64,000 bases of DNA from Kitasatospora cheerisanensis KCTC 2395 (GCF_000696185.1 NZ_KK853997.1:5007602-5071601), one strand, 5' to 3'; numbered from the stretch's first letter, positions 43,110 to 52,631 are shown. The notes: generated by a model from the letters alone, not told the origin. Numbers and translations: made by a program.

Positions 43110-44425
43110 CCACCCGGCGGCCGGGACCGGCCGACCTGCTGCACGGCGCGGCCGTCCTGCTCGGCGGCGGCGCGGTCGTCCACGTCCTCGCCGCCGACTC
43201 CGACCAGCCCCGGGTGGCCATCGCCTTCGCCGCCCTGATCGCACTCGGCCAGTGCGCGGGCGGCACCCTGCCAGGCGACCGCGAACCCGCGCCGGTGGCC
43301 ACCGCCGTCGCCCTCGCCTACGCGCTGCTCGGCCCGCTGCACGGACTGCCCACCGCGCACGGCGTGCTGCAGGCCGCCGCCGTCACCGCCATCGGCACCG
43401 GCGCCGGCCTCGCCGCACAGCTCGCCGGGCGGGCCGCGCTCGCCGCCGTCCGCCGCCGGCCGCGCACCCCGCTCGGCGGGCTCGACGCCGCCGCCCGCCG
43501 CCTGGTCACCGTCTCCTTCGCGGCCCTGCTGTTCCAGCCGCTGTACGACTCCGGCGCCACCGACCGGCTGTGCGGCCCCGCGTACGGGGCGCTGCTGGCC
43601 GCCGTCGCCGCGCTGGCCGCGCTCGGCGACGCCGTGCTCGCCGCCGCCCAGCAGCGGGCCCGCACCGGCCTCCGCTACAGCGCCGCCCTCGACGACCAGC
43701 TGCGCGCGCTGCTCGGCATCGGCTCCGCGCAGGTCGCCACCGGCCTGCTGCTCAGCCTGCTGGCCGGCGAGGCCGGACTGTGGGCGCTGCCGGTGTTCTG
43801 CGTGCCGCTGCTGCTCGCCCAGGCCTCGTTCCGGCGGGCCGTCGAGGTCCGGGCCACCACCGGGCAGACCATCGAGACGCTCGCCCGGGCCACCGAGATC
43901 GCCGGCTACACCACCCCCGGCCACGCCCGCCGGGTCGCCGACACCGCGTGCGCGCTCGGCCGCGAACTCGGCCTCGGCAGCCGGGAGCTGACGCTGCTGG
44001 AGTACGCCGCGCTGATGCACGACATCGGCCAGCTGTCCCTCGTCGAACCGGTGCCCGGCGGGGCCACCGCGCTGCTGCCCGACGGCGAGCAGCAGCGGAT
44101 CGCCCGGCTCGGCAGCGAGGTGATCCGGCGCACCGGCGTGCCCCGGCAGGTGTGGCAGCAGGTCGCCCGGCTCGCCGACCCGTGCCGGCTCGACGACGGC
44201 CGCCACGACCCCACCCTGCCGCTGGCCTCCCGGATCATCCGGGTCGCCAACGCGCACGACGACCTGCGCACCGCGGCCGCCGACCGGCCCCGGGCCGGCG
44301 CCCTCGACCCGCTCGACCACCTGCGCCTGGACGCCGGCCGCGGCTACGACCCGGTGGTGCTCGACGCGCTCGCCCGGCTCGGCCGCCGCGGGCACCGTGC
44401 CGCCCGCTGCCGCCCCGCGGCCTGA
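43106..44425 (+). CDS. membrane protein with degenerate HD-GYP-like domain
   Basis: 439 residues. N-terminal helices (~1-235) are arranged as in its upstream neighbour. The HD region keeps HARRVADTACALG, LMHDIGQLSL and SRIIRVANAHDDL. The HHE and GYP motifs are lost (replaced near VPRQVWQQVARL). It is therefore probably a sensor or regulator rather than a full phosphodiesterase. GTG 43106 overlaps the preceding stop, so the two are coupled and probably arose by duplication. Confidence 0.82.
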   Translation: MTTRRPGPADLLHGAAVLLGGGAVVHVLAADSDQPRVAIAFAALIALGQCAGGTLPGDREPAPVATAVALAYALLGPLHGLPTAHGVLQAAAVTAIGTGAGLAAQLAGRAALAAVRRRPRTPLGGLDAAARRLVTVSFAALLFQPLYDSGATDRLCGPAYGALLAAVAALAALGDAVLAAAQQRARTGLRYSAALDDQLRALLGIGSAQVATGLLLSLLAGEAGLWALPVFCVPLLLAQASFRRAVEVRATTGQTIETLARATEIAGYTTPGHARRVADTACALGRELGLGSRELTLLEYAALMHDIGQLSLVEPVPGGATALLPDGEQQRIARLGSEVIRRTGVPRQVWQQVARLADPCRLDDGRHDPTLPLASRIIRVANAHDDLRTAAADRPRAGALDPLDHLRLDAGRGYDPVVLDALARLGRRGHRAARCRPAA

Positions 44426-44557
44426 GCGCCGGAGCGGCCCGGCGGACTGAATGGCCGCGCGGGGCGCGCGGCCCGCGGCAGGCGTGGTTGGATGCGGTCG
44501 TGGCGGGAAGACCCGGAGGCGGGGCGACCCGGTGACGACCGACGGCAAGGGACCAAC

Positions 44558-45541
44558 GTGAGGATCTTCCACCGCGCACGGCACCGTCCGTCGGCGACCT
44601 GGCGGCAGACCACCGACCGTGCGTTCACGCTGATCGGCGACGGCCGGTACGAGGACGCCGGGGCGCTGCTGGTGATGGCGGCCGACCTGGAGCCGTGGCT
44701 GTCCGACTCGTGGTTCAACCTGGCCCTGCTGCACAAGTTCCGCCGCGACTGGGAGCAGGCCCGCAGCGCAGGCCTGCGCGCCGTCGCCCTGCTCGACCGC
44801 TCGCACGGCGCCCCGGACTGGTGGAACCTCGGCATCACCGCCACCGCCCTGCAGGACTGGCCGCTGGCCCGCCGCGCCTGGCAGGCGTACGGGCTGCGGC
44901 TGCCCGGCGGGCCGGCCGTCGACGGGCCGATCGAACTGGACCTCGGCACCACCCCGGTGCGGCTGTCCCCGGACGGCGAGTCCGAGGTGGTGTGGGGCCG
45001 GCGCCTCGACCCGGCGCGGATCGAGGTGCTGTCCATCCCGCTGCCGTCCTCCGGCCGCCGCTGGGGCGAAGTGGTGCTGCACGACGGCGCGCCGCACGGC
45101 GAGCGGGTCGCCGACGGCGTCGCCTACCCGGTGTTCGACGAGATCGAGCTGTGGGCGCCCTCCCCGGTGCCGACCTGGGTGGTGCTGCTGCAGGCCGCCA
45201 CCGCCGCCGACCGGGACGCGCTGGAAAAGACCGTCGCCGACGCCGGGTACGCCGCCGAGGACTGGACGTCCTCGGTGCGGCTGCTGTGCCGCACCTGCTC
45301 GGAGAGCCGGATGGCCATCGACGACGGCCACACCGCGCACCACGACCCGCACGACGACGGCGACCCGCTGCACCCCGGCCACCTCAGCCACCTCAGCCAG
45401 GGCTCGGCCGGCGGCCCCTGGCAGATCGAACGCGAATGCGGCATCGCCGCGCCCGCCGGGCTGGTCCGCTCCCTGCTGGAACGCTGGGCGGCGGCCTCCC
45501 CGGCCACCCGCGCCTACCGGGACCTCGAAGAGGTGTGCTGA
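44558..45541 (+). CDS. TPR-like protein of unknown function
   Basis: 327 residues. Residues ~15-115 have tetratricopeptide-like helices ([55 protein letters not shown]). The C-terminal half is an unrecognised mixed fold with a [10 protein letters not shown] Cys pair and an Asp/His-rich stretch (~268-285) that might bind metal. GTG 44558 has AAGGGA upstream. It lies 70 bases before def and may share its transcript. Confidence 0.8.
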   Translation: MRIFHRARHRPSATWRQTTDRAFTLIGDGRYEDAGALLVMAADLEPWLSDSWFNLALLHKFRRDWEQARSAGLRAVALLDRSHGAPDWWNLGITATALQDWPLARRAWQAYGLRLPGGPAVDGPIELDLGTTPVRLSPDGESEVVWGRRLDPARIEVLSIPLPSSGRRWGEVVLHDGAPHGERVADGVAYPVFDEIELWAPSPVPTWVVLLQAATAADRDALEKTVADAGYAAEDWTSSVRLLCRTCSESRMAIDDGHTAHHDPHDDGDPLHPGHLSHLSQGSAGGPWQIERECGIAAPAGLVRSLLERWAAASPATRAYRDLEEVC

Positions 45542-45612
45542 CCCGGCGCGGGGCCGCGCCCCGTACCCTGGACCGGTACACCAGCCGGACGCGGACGGAG
45601 CGGAAGCAAGCG

Positions 45613-46239
45613 ATGGCCGAGCACCACGACCACGAGCACGACCACGAGCACCAGGACCCGGAGGTCCAGCAGGTGGTCGGCGACCTGCCCGACCTCGGCA
45701 AGGGCACCGCCCGGCCGATCACCGTGGTCGGCAACCCGGTGCTGCACCGCGAGACGCAGACCGTCACCGCCTTCGACGACGAGCTCGCCACGCTGATCGA
45801 CGACATGTTCCAGTCGATGTACGCCGCCGAGGGCGTCGGCCTGGCCGCCAACCAGATCGGCGTCGACCTGAAGGTCTTCGTCTACGACTGCCCCGACGAC
45901 GAGGGCGTCCGGCACGTCGGACACGTCGTCAACCCGGTGCTGGAGGAGCTCCCCGCCGGCCGCCGGATGCTGGACGACGGCCAGGAGGGCTGCCTGTCGG
46001 TGCCCACCGCCTACCAGGAGCTGGCCCGCCCCGGCTGGGCCGCCGTCACCGGCCAGGACAAGCACGGCAACCCGATCCGGGTCGAGGGCACCGGCTTCTT
46101 CGCCCGCTGCCTCCAGCACGAGACCGACCACCTGTACGGCTACCTGTACATCGACCGGCTCTCCAAGCGCGACCGCAAGGACGCCCTGCGGCAGATGGCC
46201 GACGGCACCCCCAAGTACGCCACCGTGCCCAACGACTGA
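45613..46239 (+). CDS. def: peptide deformylase
   Basis: 208 residues. All three motifs are intact: GVGLAANQ (74-81), EGCLS (125-129, zinc Cys127) and QHETDHL (168-174, zinc His169 and His173, catalytic Glu170). It removes the formyl group from nascent proteins. The N-terminus has a His/Asp/Glu-rich extension ([11 protein letters not shown]) not needed for the fold and perhaps metal-binding. ATG 45613 is taken because it starts this extension. Confidence 0.95.
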   Translation: MAEHHDHEHDHEHQDPEVQQVVGDLPDLGKGTARPITVVGNPVLHRETQTVTAFDDELATLIDDMFQSMYAAEGVGLAANQIGVDLKVFVYDCPDDEGVRHVGHVVNPVLEELPAGRRMLDDGQEGCLSVPTAYQELARPGWAAVTGQDKHGNPIRVEGTGFFARCLQHETDHLYGYLYIDRLSKRDRKDALRQMADGTPKYATVPND

Positions 46240-46256
46240 CGGTCCGTCAGCCTGTT

Positions 46257-46292
46257 CGAAGGGGGTCGCGCCCGCGGGTGCGACCCCCTTCG
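46257..46292 (+). terminator. terminator after def
   Basis: CGAAGGGGGTCGC (46257-46269) pairs with GCGACCCCCTTCG (46280-46292). Confidence 0.75.
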
Positions 46293-46390
46293 GCGTGTCC
46301 GGATCCGGCGGGTGTGTCGGGCCCGTCCGGCGGGGGAGCGGCCGCTAGTGTCCGCGAGCACGGGGACCGAACCGGGCGAGGGGCTGGCGG

Positions 46391-47980
46391 ATGCGCAGGC
46401 TGTGGCGGGCGGCGGGACGGATCGGCGCGGTGGCGCTGACCGTGGCGGGAACGGGCGGCTGGACGGCGGCCGCCGACCGGGCCGCGGAGAAGCAGGTGGC
46501 GTACCGGGGCGTGCAGGTCCGGGTGCCCGCCGGGTGGCCGGTGGTCGACCTGGCGGCGGCGCCGCGCACCTGCGTCCGGCTGGACGTCAGCGCCGTGTAC
46601 CTCGGCACGCCCGGCGAGGACCAGGACTGCCCCGCGCACCTCGCGCCCGGCCGGGCGGACGGGCTGCTGATCGAGCCCGCCCGCACCGGACGCGGCGCGG
46701 CCGCCCCGGAGACGGTGACGCCGGGCCGGCGGATCCCGCAGCGGATCGTCGCGGACGCCGCCGCCGGGCACCAGCTGCGGGCCCGGCTCGGCGGCACCGG
46801 CCTGGAGGTCACGGCCGGCTGGGCCACCGACCCCGGCCGGGTGCGGCGGATCCTGGAGACCGCCACCGCCGGCCCCGTCACCGCCGAGGACCCCGCCGCG
46901 GACGCCCCGGCCGGCGGCGCCGCGCCGCGCACCGACGTCGCCGGCTACGCCTTCGACCGGTGCGCCGCCCCGTCGGCCGCCGCGATGCGGGCCTGGGCGG
47001 CGTCCTCCCCGTACCGGGCGGTCGGGGTGTACATCGGCGGGCCCTCGCAGGCCTGCACCGCCCCCGGCGCGGACTGGGTCGCCGCCCGGGCCGCCGAGGA
47101 CTGGGCGTTCATGCCGATCTACGTCGGGCACCAGGCCGCCCGCGGCAACCTGCTGGTCGACGCCGACCCGGCCGTCGCGGGCCGGCAGGGCACGGACGCC
47201 GCCGACGACGCGGTCCGCAAGGCCGAGGGCCTGGGCTTCCGGCCCGGCGCGGTGCTCTACAACGACATGGAGAACTACGACCGGGACCGGTACCGCGACC
47301 GGGTGCTCGCCTACCTGGCCGGCTGGACGCGGCAGCTGCACGCCCGGGGCTACCGCTCCGGCGTCTACACCGGCGGGTCCAGCGGCGTGCCCGACCTGTC
47401 CGCCCGCTGGGGCGACGCGGGCTACCCGGAACCCGACGTGCTGTGGTCCGCCGCCTGGAACTCCCACCACGACGTCACCGACGCGGGCATGGGCCTGCCC
47501 GCCGGCGCCGGCCAGTGGACCGGCGGGCGGCGCGCCCACCAGTACGCGGGCGACGTCACCGAGACCTACGGCGGCGTCGCCCTGGACATCGACGCGAACT
47601 ACCTGGACGTCACCTCGCCGGCCGGCGCCGACGGCCGGCTGCTCCCCGGCCGCCGGCTCACCGCCGGCCGGAGCACCGGCAGCGCCACCGCGACGCTGAC
47701 CGTGCAGCCCGACGGCGAGCTGACCGTCCGGCCGCGCGGCGGCGGCCGGACGCTGTGGTCGGCGGGCACCGGCGGCAACCCGGGCGCGTTCGCGGTCCAG
47801 CAGGACGACGGCAACCTGGTGGTCTACCGCCGCGACGGCGGCCCCGGCGCGGGCGGCGCGCTGTGGTCCACCGGCACCTGGCACAGCCCGGGCGCGTACG
47901 CGGTGCTCCAGGACGACAGCGAGCTGGTGGTGTACGGGCGCGACGGCGGCGCCCTGTGGTCCACCGGCATCCGGGACTGA
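46391..47980 (+). CDS. secreted DUF1906 glycoside-hydrolase-like protein with B-lectin repeats
   Basis: 529 residues. A signal peptide (~1-30, starts MRRLWRAAGR) is followed by an unrecognised region (~35-170) and a DUF1906 domain (~178-415, GYAFDRC, VGVYIGGPS, YNDMENY, WSAAWNS). The last ~110 residues are a bulb-type mannose-binding lectin domain with QQDDGNLVVYRR and VLQDDSELVVYGR. DUF1906 has the fold of glycoside hydrolases (Rv2525c). It may act on the cell wall or an external glycan. Confidence 0.87.
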   Translation: MRRLWRAAGRIGAVALTVAGTGGWTAAADRAAEKQVAYRGVQVRVPAGWPVVDLAAAPRTCVRLDVSAVYLGTPGEDQDCPAHLAPGRADGLLIEPARTGRGAAAPETVTPGRRIPQRIVADAAAGHQLRARLGGTGLEVTAGWATDPGRVRRILETATAGPVTAEDPAADAPAGGAAPRTDVAGYAFDRCAAPSAAAMRAWAASSPYRAVGVYIGGPSQACTAPGADWVAARAAEDWAFMPIYVGHQAARGNLLVDADPAVAGRQGTDAADDAVRKAEGLGFRPGAVLYNDMENYDRDRYRDRVLAYLAGWTRQLHARGYRSGVYTGGSSGVPDLSARWGDAGYPEPDVLWSAAWNSHHDVTDAGMGLPAGAGQWTGGRRAHQYAGDVTETYGGVALDIDANYLDVTSPAGADGRLLPGRRLTAGRSTGSATATLTVQPDGELTVRPRGGGRTLWSAGTGGNPGAFAVQQDDGNLVVYRRDGGPGAGGALWSTGTWHSPGAYAVLQDDSELVVYGRDGGALWSTGIRD

Positions 47981-47996
47981 ACCCCGCCGCACGCCC

Positions 47997-48031
47997 GAGG
48001 GCCGCACCCCGGAACCCGGGGTGCGGCCCTC
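47997..48031. terminator. bidirectional terminator between the DUF1906 gene and nrdB
   Basis: GAGGGCCGCACCCCGG (47997-48012), loop AAC, CCGGGGTGCGGCCCTC (48016-48031): a perfect 16-bp stem in a convergent gap. Confidence 0.8.
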
Positions 48032-48058
48032 AGTTGCCGACGGTCCGTCGGGTGCGGC

Positions 48059-49078
48059 CTAGAAGTCGTCGTCGAAGGAGACCGAACCCTCGACGGCGAC
48101 CTGGTACGCGGAGACCCGGCGCTCGAAGAAGTTGGTCAGCTCCTGGACGTTCTGCAGCTCCATGAACCCGAACGGGTTGGTCGAGCCGTAGCGGATCGGC
48201 AGGCCGAGGCGGGCCAGGCGCTGGTCGGCGACGGCCTCCAGGTACTGGCGCATCGAGGCGGTGTTCATGCCGGGCAGGCCCTCACCGCACAGGTCCTGGG
48301 CGAACTGGAGCTCGGCCTCGACGGCCTCCTCCAGCATCTCGGTGACTTGCTTGGCCATCTCGTCGTCGAAGAGGTCGGGCTCCTCCTCGCGGACGGTGTC
48401 GACCACGGAGAACGCGAAGTCCATGTGCATCGACTCGTCGCGGAACACCCAGTTGGTGCCGGTCGCCAGGCCGTGCAGCAGGCCGCGGCTGCGGAACCAG
48501 TACACGTAGGCGAACGCGCCGTAGAAGAACAGGCCCTCGACGCACGCCGCGAAGCAGATCAGGTTCAGCAGGAAGGCCCGCCGGTCCTCCTTGGTCTGCA
48601 GCGAGTCGATGTGGTCGACGGCGTTCATGTACTTGAAGCAGAACTTGGCCTTCTGCGCGATGGAGGGGATGTTCTCCACCGCGGCGAACGCCGCCGCCCG
48701 GTCGTCCGGGTCGGGCAGGTAGGTGTCCAGCAGCGTCAGGTAGAACTGGACGTGCACGGCCTCCTCGAACAGCTGCCGCGACAGGTAGAGCCGCGCCTCC
48801 GGGGAGTTGATGTGCTTGTAGAGGCTCAGCACCACGTTGTTCGCGACGATCGAGTCACCGGTGGCGAAGAACGCGACCAGCCGGCCGATCATGTGCCGCT
48901 CGCCCTCGGAGAGCTTGGCGAGGTCGGCGACGTCGGAGTGCAGGTCCACCTCCTCCACGGTCCAGGTGTTCTTGATCGCGTCCCGGTACCGGTCGTAGAA
49001 CGACGGGTAGCGCATCGGACGCAGCGTCAGCTCGAAGCCCGGGTCGAGCAGCATCTTCTTCTGGTCTTCGGAGCTCAT
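48059..49078 (-). CDS. nrdB: ribonucleotide reductase class I, beta subunit
   Basis: 339 residues. A ferritin-like four-helix protein with the iron-ligand segments EEAVHVQFY, a VEGLFFYGAF helix and RDESMHMDF. It houses the tyrosyl-radical di-iron centre and pairs with NrdA. The start codon overlaps the nrdA stop by one base (TAATG). The C-terminus SVSFDDDF is the tail that docks to NrdA. Control is through the nrdA leader riboswitch. Confidence 0.95.
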   Translation of the reverse strand: MSSEDQKKMLLDPGFELTLRPMRYPSFYDRYRDAIKNTWTVEEVDLHSDVADLAKLSEGERHMIGRLVAFFATGDSIVANNVVLSLYKHINSPEARLYLSRQLFEEAVHVQFYLTLLDTYLPDPDDRAAAFAAVENIPSIAQKAKFCFKYMNAVDHIDSLQTKEDRRAFLLNLICFAACVEGLFFYGAFAYVYWFRSRGLLHGLATGTNWVFRDESMHMDFAFSVVDTVREEEPDLFDDEMAKQVTEMLEEAVEAELQFAQDLCGEGLPGMNTASMRQYLEAVADQRLARLGLPIRYGSTNPFGFMELQNVQELTNFFERRVSAYQVAVEGSVSFDDDF

Positions 49079-51510
49079 TACTGGCACGCCTCGCAGGACT
49101 CGGGGTTCTCCAGGGAGCAGGCGATGGCGTCCTGCTCGGCCTGGCTGAGGGTCGGGGTCTGCACCGGCACGGGAGCGGCGGTGCGGGCGGCGCCCGACGC
49201 GGCCTGGGCGATCCGGGTCGCCGGGCGGGAGCGCAGGTAGTAGGTGGTCTTCAGACCGACCTTCCACGCGTACGCGTACATCGAGGACAGCTTGCCGATG
49301 GTCGGCGCCGCCATGAACAGGTTCAGCGACTGGCTCTGGTCGATGTACGGCTGCCGGGCGGCGGCCAGGTCGATCAGCGCGCGCTGGGGCAGCTCCCACG
49401 CCGTGCGGTACAGCGAACGGACGCTCTCCGGCAGCCACTTGAAGTCCTGCACGGAGCCGTTGGCGTCGCGCAGCGCGTCCCGGGTCTGCTGGTCCCAGAC
49501 GCCGAGCTCCTTCAGCTCGCGCACCAGGTACGGGTTGACCTGGAGGAACTCGCCGGACAGGGTCTCGCGCTTGAACAGGTTGGACACCTGCGGCTCGATG
49601 CACTCGTAGACGCCGGCGATCGACGCGATGGTCGCGGTCGGGGCGATGGCGAGCAGCAGCGAGTTGCGCAGGCCGGTGTCGGCGATCCGGGCGCGCAGCG
49701 CGTCCCAGCGCTCGGCCCACTGCGGGGCGGCGCTGCCGCTGTGCTCGTCATTGAAGAAATGGTCGATGTGCAGCTGGCCGCGGGCGGCCCGGGTCTCGCC
49801 GTACGCCTCGTGGCGGCCGAACTGCTCGGCCAGGTCCGCGGAGCGCTCGTACGCGGTGAGCATGATGCGCTCGGCGATCAGGGTGGACAGCGCCTTCGCC
49901 TCGGCGGAGTCGAAGTCCAGCCGCAGCTTGAAGAAGACGTCCTGCAGGCCCATCACGCCGAGGCCGACCGGGCGCCAGCGCGAGTTGGACGCGCCGGCCT
50001 CGGTGGTCGGGTAGAAGTTGATGTCGATCACGCGGTCGAGGAAGGTCACCGCGGTGCGGACGGTGGCGTCCAGGCGCTCCCAGTCCATCGCGCCCAGCAG
50101 GTCGTCCGCCGAGGCGCCCGGGGCGACGTGCGCGCCCAGGTTGACCGAGCCCAGGTTGCAGACCGCGGTCTCGGAGTCGTCGGTGACCTCCAGGATCTCG
50201 GTGCACAGGTTCGAGGAGTGCACCGTGCGGCCCGGCAGCGCGGTCTGGTTGGCGGCCCGGTTGGAGGCGTCCTTGAAGGTCATCCAGCCGTTGCCGGTCT
50301 GCGCCAGGGTGCGCATCATCCGGGCGTACAGGGTCTGCGCGGGGATGGTGCGCACGGCCTTGCCGGCCAGCTCGGCCTTGCGGTAGGCCTCGTCGAAGTC
50401 GGCGCCCCACAGGTCGACCAGCTCGGGCACGTCCGCCGGGGAGAACAGCGACCAGTCCTCGTTGGCGTTCACGCGGCGCATGAACTCGTCCGGGATCCAG
50501 TGCGCCAGGTTCAGGTTGTGGGTGCGGCGGGCCTCTTCGCCGGTGTTGTCGCGGAGCTCCAGGAACTCCTCGATGTCGGCGTGCCAGGTCTCCAGGTACA
50601 CGCAGGCCGCACCCTTGCGCCGTCCGCCCTGGTTGACCGCCGCCACGGAGGAGTCCAGGGTGCGCAGGAACGGGACGATGCCGTTCGACTTGCCGTTGGT
50701 GCCGCGGATCAGCGAGCCGCGGGAGCGGATCCGGGAGTAGGACAGGCCGATGCCGCCGGCGTGCTTGGACAGCCGGGCGATCTGCGCGTAGCGGTTGTAG
50801 ATCGAGTCGAGGTTGTCCAGCGGCGAGTCCAGCAGGTAGCAGGAGGACATCTGCGGGTGCCGGGTGCCGGAGTTGAACAGCGTCGGGGAGCTGGTCAGGT
50901 ACTCCAGGCGGCTCATCAGCCGGTACAGCTCGGCGACCTCGCGCACCGACTCCTCGGTGGCGCCGACCGCCAGGCCCGCGGCGACGCGCAGCAGGAAGTG
51001 CTGCGGGGTCTCCACGACCTTGCGGGTGATCGGGTGCCGCAGCAGGTACCGGGACTGCACGGTGCGCAGGCCGAAGTACTCGAAGCGGTCGTCGCCGGAG
51101 GCGTCGATCAGCGAGTCGAACAGGGCGGCGTGGGCGGCGACCAGCTCGGCCGTCGCGTCGCCGATCAGGCCCTCGGCGTGGCCGACGGCGATCGAGTCGG
51201 AGAACGAGGCGACGCCCTGGGTGGCGGCCTCGTCGGCGATCTCCATCGCCAGCAGGCGGGCGGCCAGCTTCGAGTACTGCGGGTCCTCGGCGATCATCGA
51301 CGCGGCGGCCTCCACGGCCAGCCCGCGCAGCTCGGCGAAGTCCGAGCCGGCGTGGCGGCCGCGCAGCGCGGCGGCGGCGACGTGGCCGGGGTCCACCTGG
51401 GGGAGGTCGGTGCTGCGGTCGGTGAGCAGCCGAAGCAGCGCCGCACCGGGGTCGGTGAAGGCGTCGGCGGATCCCTGGGACGGCAGGGTGACTGAGGCGG
51501 CGACGGTCAA
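49078..51510 (-). CDS. nrdA: ribonucleotide reductase class I, alpha subunit
   Basis: 810 residues. The active-site region includes PTLFNSGTRHPQMSSCYLL, the SNLCTEILE radical loop and TATIASIAGVYECIEP, with LNLFMAAPT and MYAYAWKVGLKTTYYLRSRP. The redox-active C-terminal Cys pair is ESCEACQ. The usual N-terminal ATP-cone pattern is not obvious. TTG 51510 has AGGAGAG eight bases upstream. An adenosylcobalamin riboswitch in the leader shuts it off when B12 is present, as a class II enzyme then suffices. Confidence 0.93.
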   Translation of the reverse strand: MTVAASVTLPSQGSADAFTDPGAALLRLLTDRSTDLPQVDPGHVAAAALRGRHAGSDFAELRGLAVEAAASMIAEDPQYSKLAARLLAMEIADEAATQGVASFSDSIAVGHAEGLIGDATAELVAAHAALFDSLIDASGDDRFEYFGLRTVQSRYLLRHPITRKVVETPQHFLLRVAAGLAVGATEESVREVAELYRLMSRLEYLTSSPTLFNSGTRHPQMSSCYLLDSPLDNLDSIYNRYAQIARLSKHAGGIGLSYSRIRSRGSLIRGTNGKSNGIVPFLRTLDSSVAAVNQGGRRKGAACVYLETWHADIEEFLELRDNTGEEARRTHNLNLAHWIPDEFMRRVNANEDWSLFSPADVPELVDLWGADFDEAYRKAELAGKAVRTIPAQTLYARMMRTLAQTGNGWMTFKDASNRAANQTALPGRTVHSSNLCTEILEVTDDSETAVCNLGSVNLGAHVAPGASADDLLGAMDWERLDATVRTAVTFLDRVIDINFYPTTEAGASNSRWRPVGLGVMGLQDVFFKLRLDFDSAEAKALSTLIAERIMLTAYERSADLAEQFGRHEAYGETRAARGQLHIDHFFNDEHSGSAAPQWAERWDALRARIADTGLRNSLLLAIAPTATIASIAGVYECIEPQVSNLFKRETLSGEFLQVNPYLVRELKELGVWDQQTRDALRDANGSVQDFKWLPESVRSLYRTAWELPQRALIDLAAARQPYIDQSQSLNLFMAAPTIGKLSSMYAYAWKVGLKTTYYLRSRPATRIAQAASGAARTAAPVPVQTPTLSQAEQDAIACSLENPESCEACQ

Positions 51511-51659
51511 GGCGCACTCTCTCCTGTGGCGGCGGCGGACGTGGCTCGGGGTGTCCGGGACCGCACGCGGCCAGGGGAGGGCAGCACGAAGGAACGACAA
51601 CGCATTCCGGCGCGCGAAGACCACCCCCGGTCCGCCCGCGAGACCGGACGGCAAAGCAG

Positions 51660-51795
51660 TGCTGCATGGCGTCTGCGGGGATGCCGTGTCGCACACCGTC
51701 GGCAGGTCCTCGGACTGCGCGGGCGTCGCTACAGCCCGCTCACCGTTGCGGGGCAGTCCCGGATTCGCACCGGATTCCCCTGCTTCGACAGCGAG
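51660..51795 (-). promoter_or_regulatory. adenosylcobalamin (B12) riboswitch of nrdAB
   Basis: The minus strand contains the B12-box core in order: GGGAATCCGGTGCGAATCC (ends near 51761), GGGACTGCCCCGCAACGGTG, then AGTCCGAGGACCTGCC (to ~51701). These are the conserved segments of the cobalamin aptamer. About 150 bases separate it from the TTG start, without a clear T-tailed terminator. Limits are approximate. Confidence 0.9.
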
Positions 51796-51799
51796 GTCG

Positions 51800-51846
51800 A
51801 GCATACATGTTGTGGCGGCTGGAGCTGGCGGCCCCAGATGTAGTAG
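51800..51846 (-). promoter_or_regulatory. nrdA promoter region with candidate tandem NrdR boxes
   Basis: On the minus strand CTACATCT (51843-51836) and CAACATGTA (51812-51804) each resemble the core CwAtATnTw of NrdR boxes and are 31 bp apart, the usual NrdR spacing. TATGCT (51805-51800) could be the -10. The match to the consensus is partial. Confidence 0.35.
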
Positions 51847-51902
51847 CGCGTGTCGTGTCGGAGGTGCCGCGCGTAGACAACGGAAACCGTGCCGGAACCG
51901 CC

Positions 51903-52415
51903 TCAGAACCGCATCGAGTAGACCATCAGGTCCACCCCGGGGGCCGCCGACCAGTCCCGCCCGGGGGTGCGGAGGAAGCCCAGAGCATCGTAGATCCGGT
52001 GCGCCGCGGTCATCGTCGGCCGGGTGGAGAACGCCATCCCGGCCAGTCCGAGTTCCCGGCTGCGGGCGATCGCCGCGGACACCAGCGCCCGGCCGACGCC
52101 GCGGCCGCGGGCCGCCGCGCCGACCGCCAGCATCCGGATCTCGCCCTCGTGCGGCAGCGCGACGTCCGCCCACGGGGTGCCGCCCACCGCGAAGGTCACG
52201 CAGCCGAGCACCGGCCCGTCGGCGCCGTCGACGGCGACCAGCAGCTCGGCCTCCCGGTTGCGCCGGGCGGTGTCCCGAAGGAGGTCGACGTAGCCGGAGT
52301 CGGGGCGGGTGTGGCCGTCGCCGACGAAGGCTTCGACGGCGACCTCGCCGGCTCCGGCGAGGTCGCGGTCGAGGGCGCGGCGGACGAGCGGGCGGGGGTC
52401 GGACGGGGAGAGCAT
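51903..52415 (-). CDS. GNAT family N-acetyltransferase
   Basis: 170 residues. Motif A is IRMLAVGAAARGRGVGRALV (acetyl-CoA pyrophosphate loop), followed by AHRIYDALGFLRTP, the classic GNAT motif B. The substrate is unknown. ATG 52415 is set by the start of the fold. It shares the strand with nrdA but ends upstream of the riboswitch promoter. Confidence 0.88.
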   Translation of the reverse strand: MLSPSDPRPLVRRALDRDLAGAGEVAVEAFVGDGHTRPDSGYVDLLRDTARRNREAELLVAVDGADGPVLGCVTFAVGGTPWADVALPHEGEIRMLAVGAAARGRGVGRALVSAAIARSRELGLAGMAFSTRPTMTAAHRIYDALGFLRTPGRDWSAAPGVDLMVYSMRF

Positions 52416-52597
52416 CCGGCCAGTGTGCCGGACCGGCGGCGGCGCGGGTCGGCCAGGTCGGGGTCGAAGGGGTAGCCGGTCGGCCGGTGCCGGTCGGCGC
52501 GGCCGGTCCGGCCGTTGCGGTCCAGGTCGCGGCCGACCAGGACGCCGAGGAGTCCGAAACTGCCGATGAGGCCCAGCAGGGCGAGCGCGGTGGTCAT
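52196..52597 (-). CDS. possible small membrane protein overlapping the GNAT gene
   Basis: From ATG 52597 the frame encodes one hydrophobic helix (MTTALALLGLIGSFGLLGVL) and a polar GRDLDRNGRTGRADRHRP stretch. It then becomes low-complexity P/S/T/R-rich where it overlaps the GNAT gene in another frame. The first ~60 residues look real; the overlap part does not. The true end may be hidden by an indel. Confidence 0.3.
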   Translation of the reverse strand: MTTALALLGLIGSFGLLGVLVGRDLDRNGRTGRADRHRPTGYPFDPDLADPRRRRSGTLAGCSPRPTPARSSAAPSTATSPEPARSPSKPSSATATPAPTPATSTSFGTPPGATGRPSCWSPSTAPTGRCSAA

Positions 52598-52631
52598 GGC
52601 TCCACTGTCCGCGCCGCCGCCCCCCGCCACG

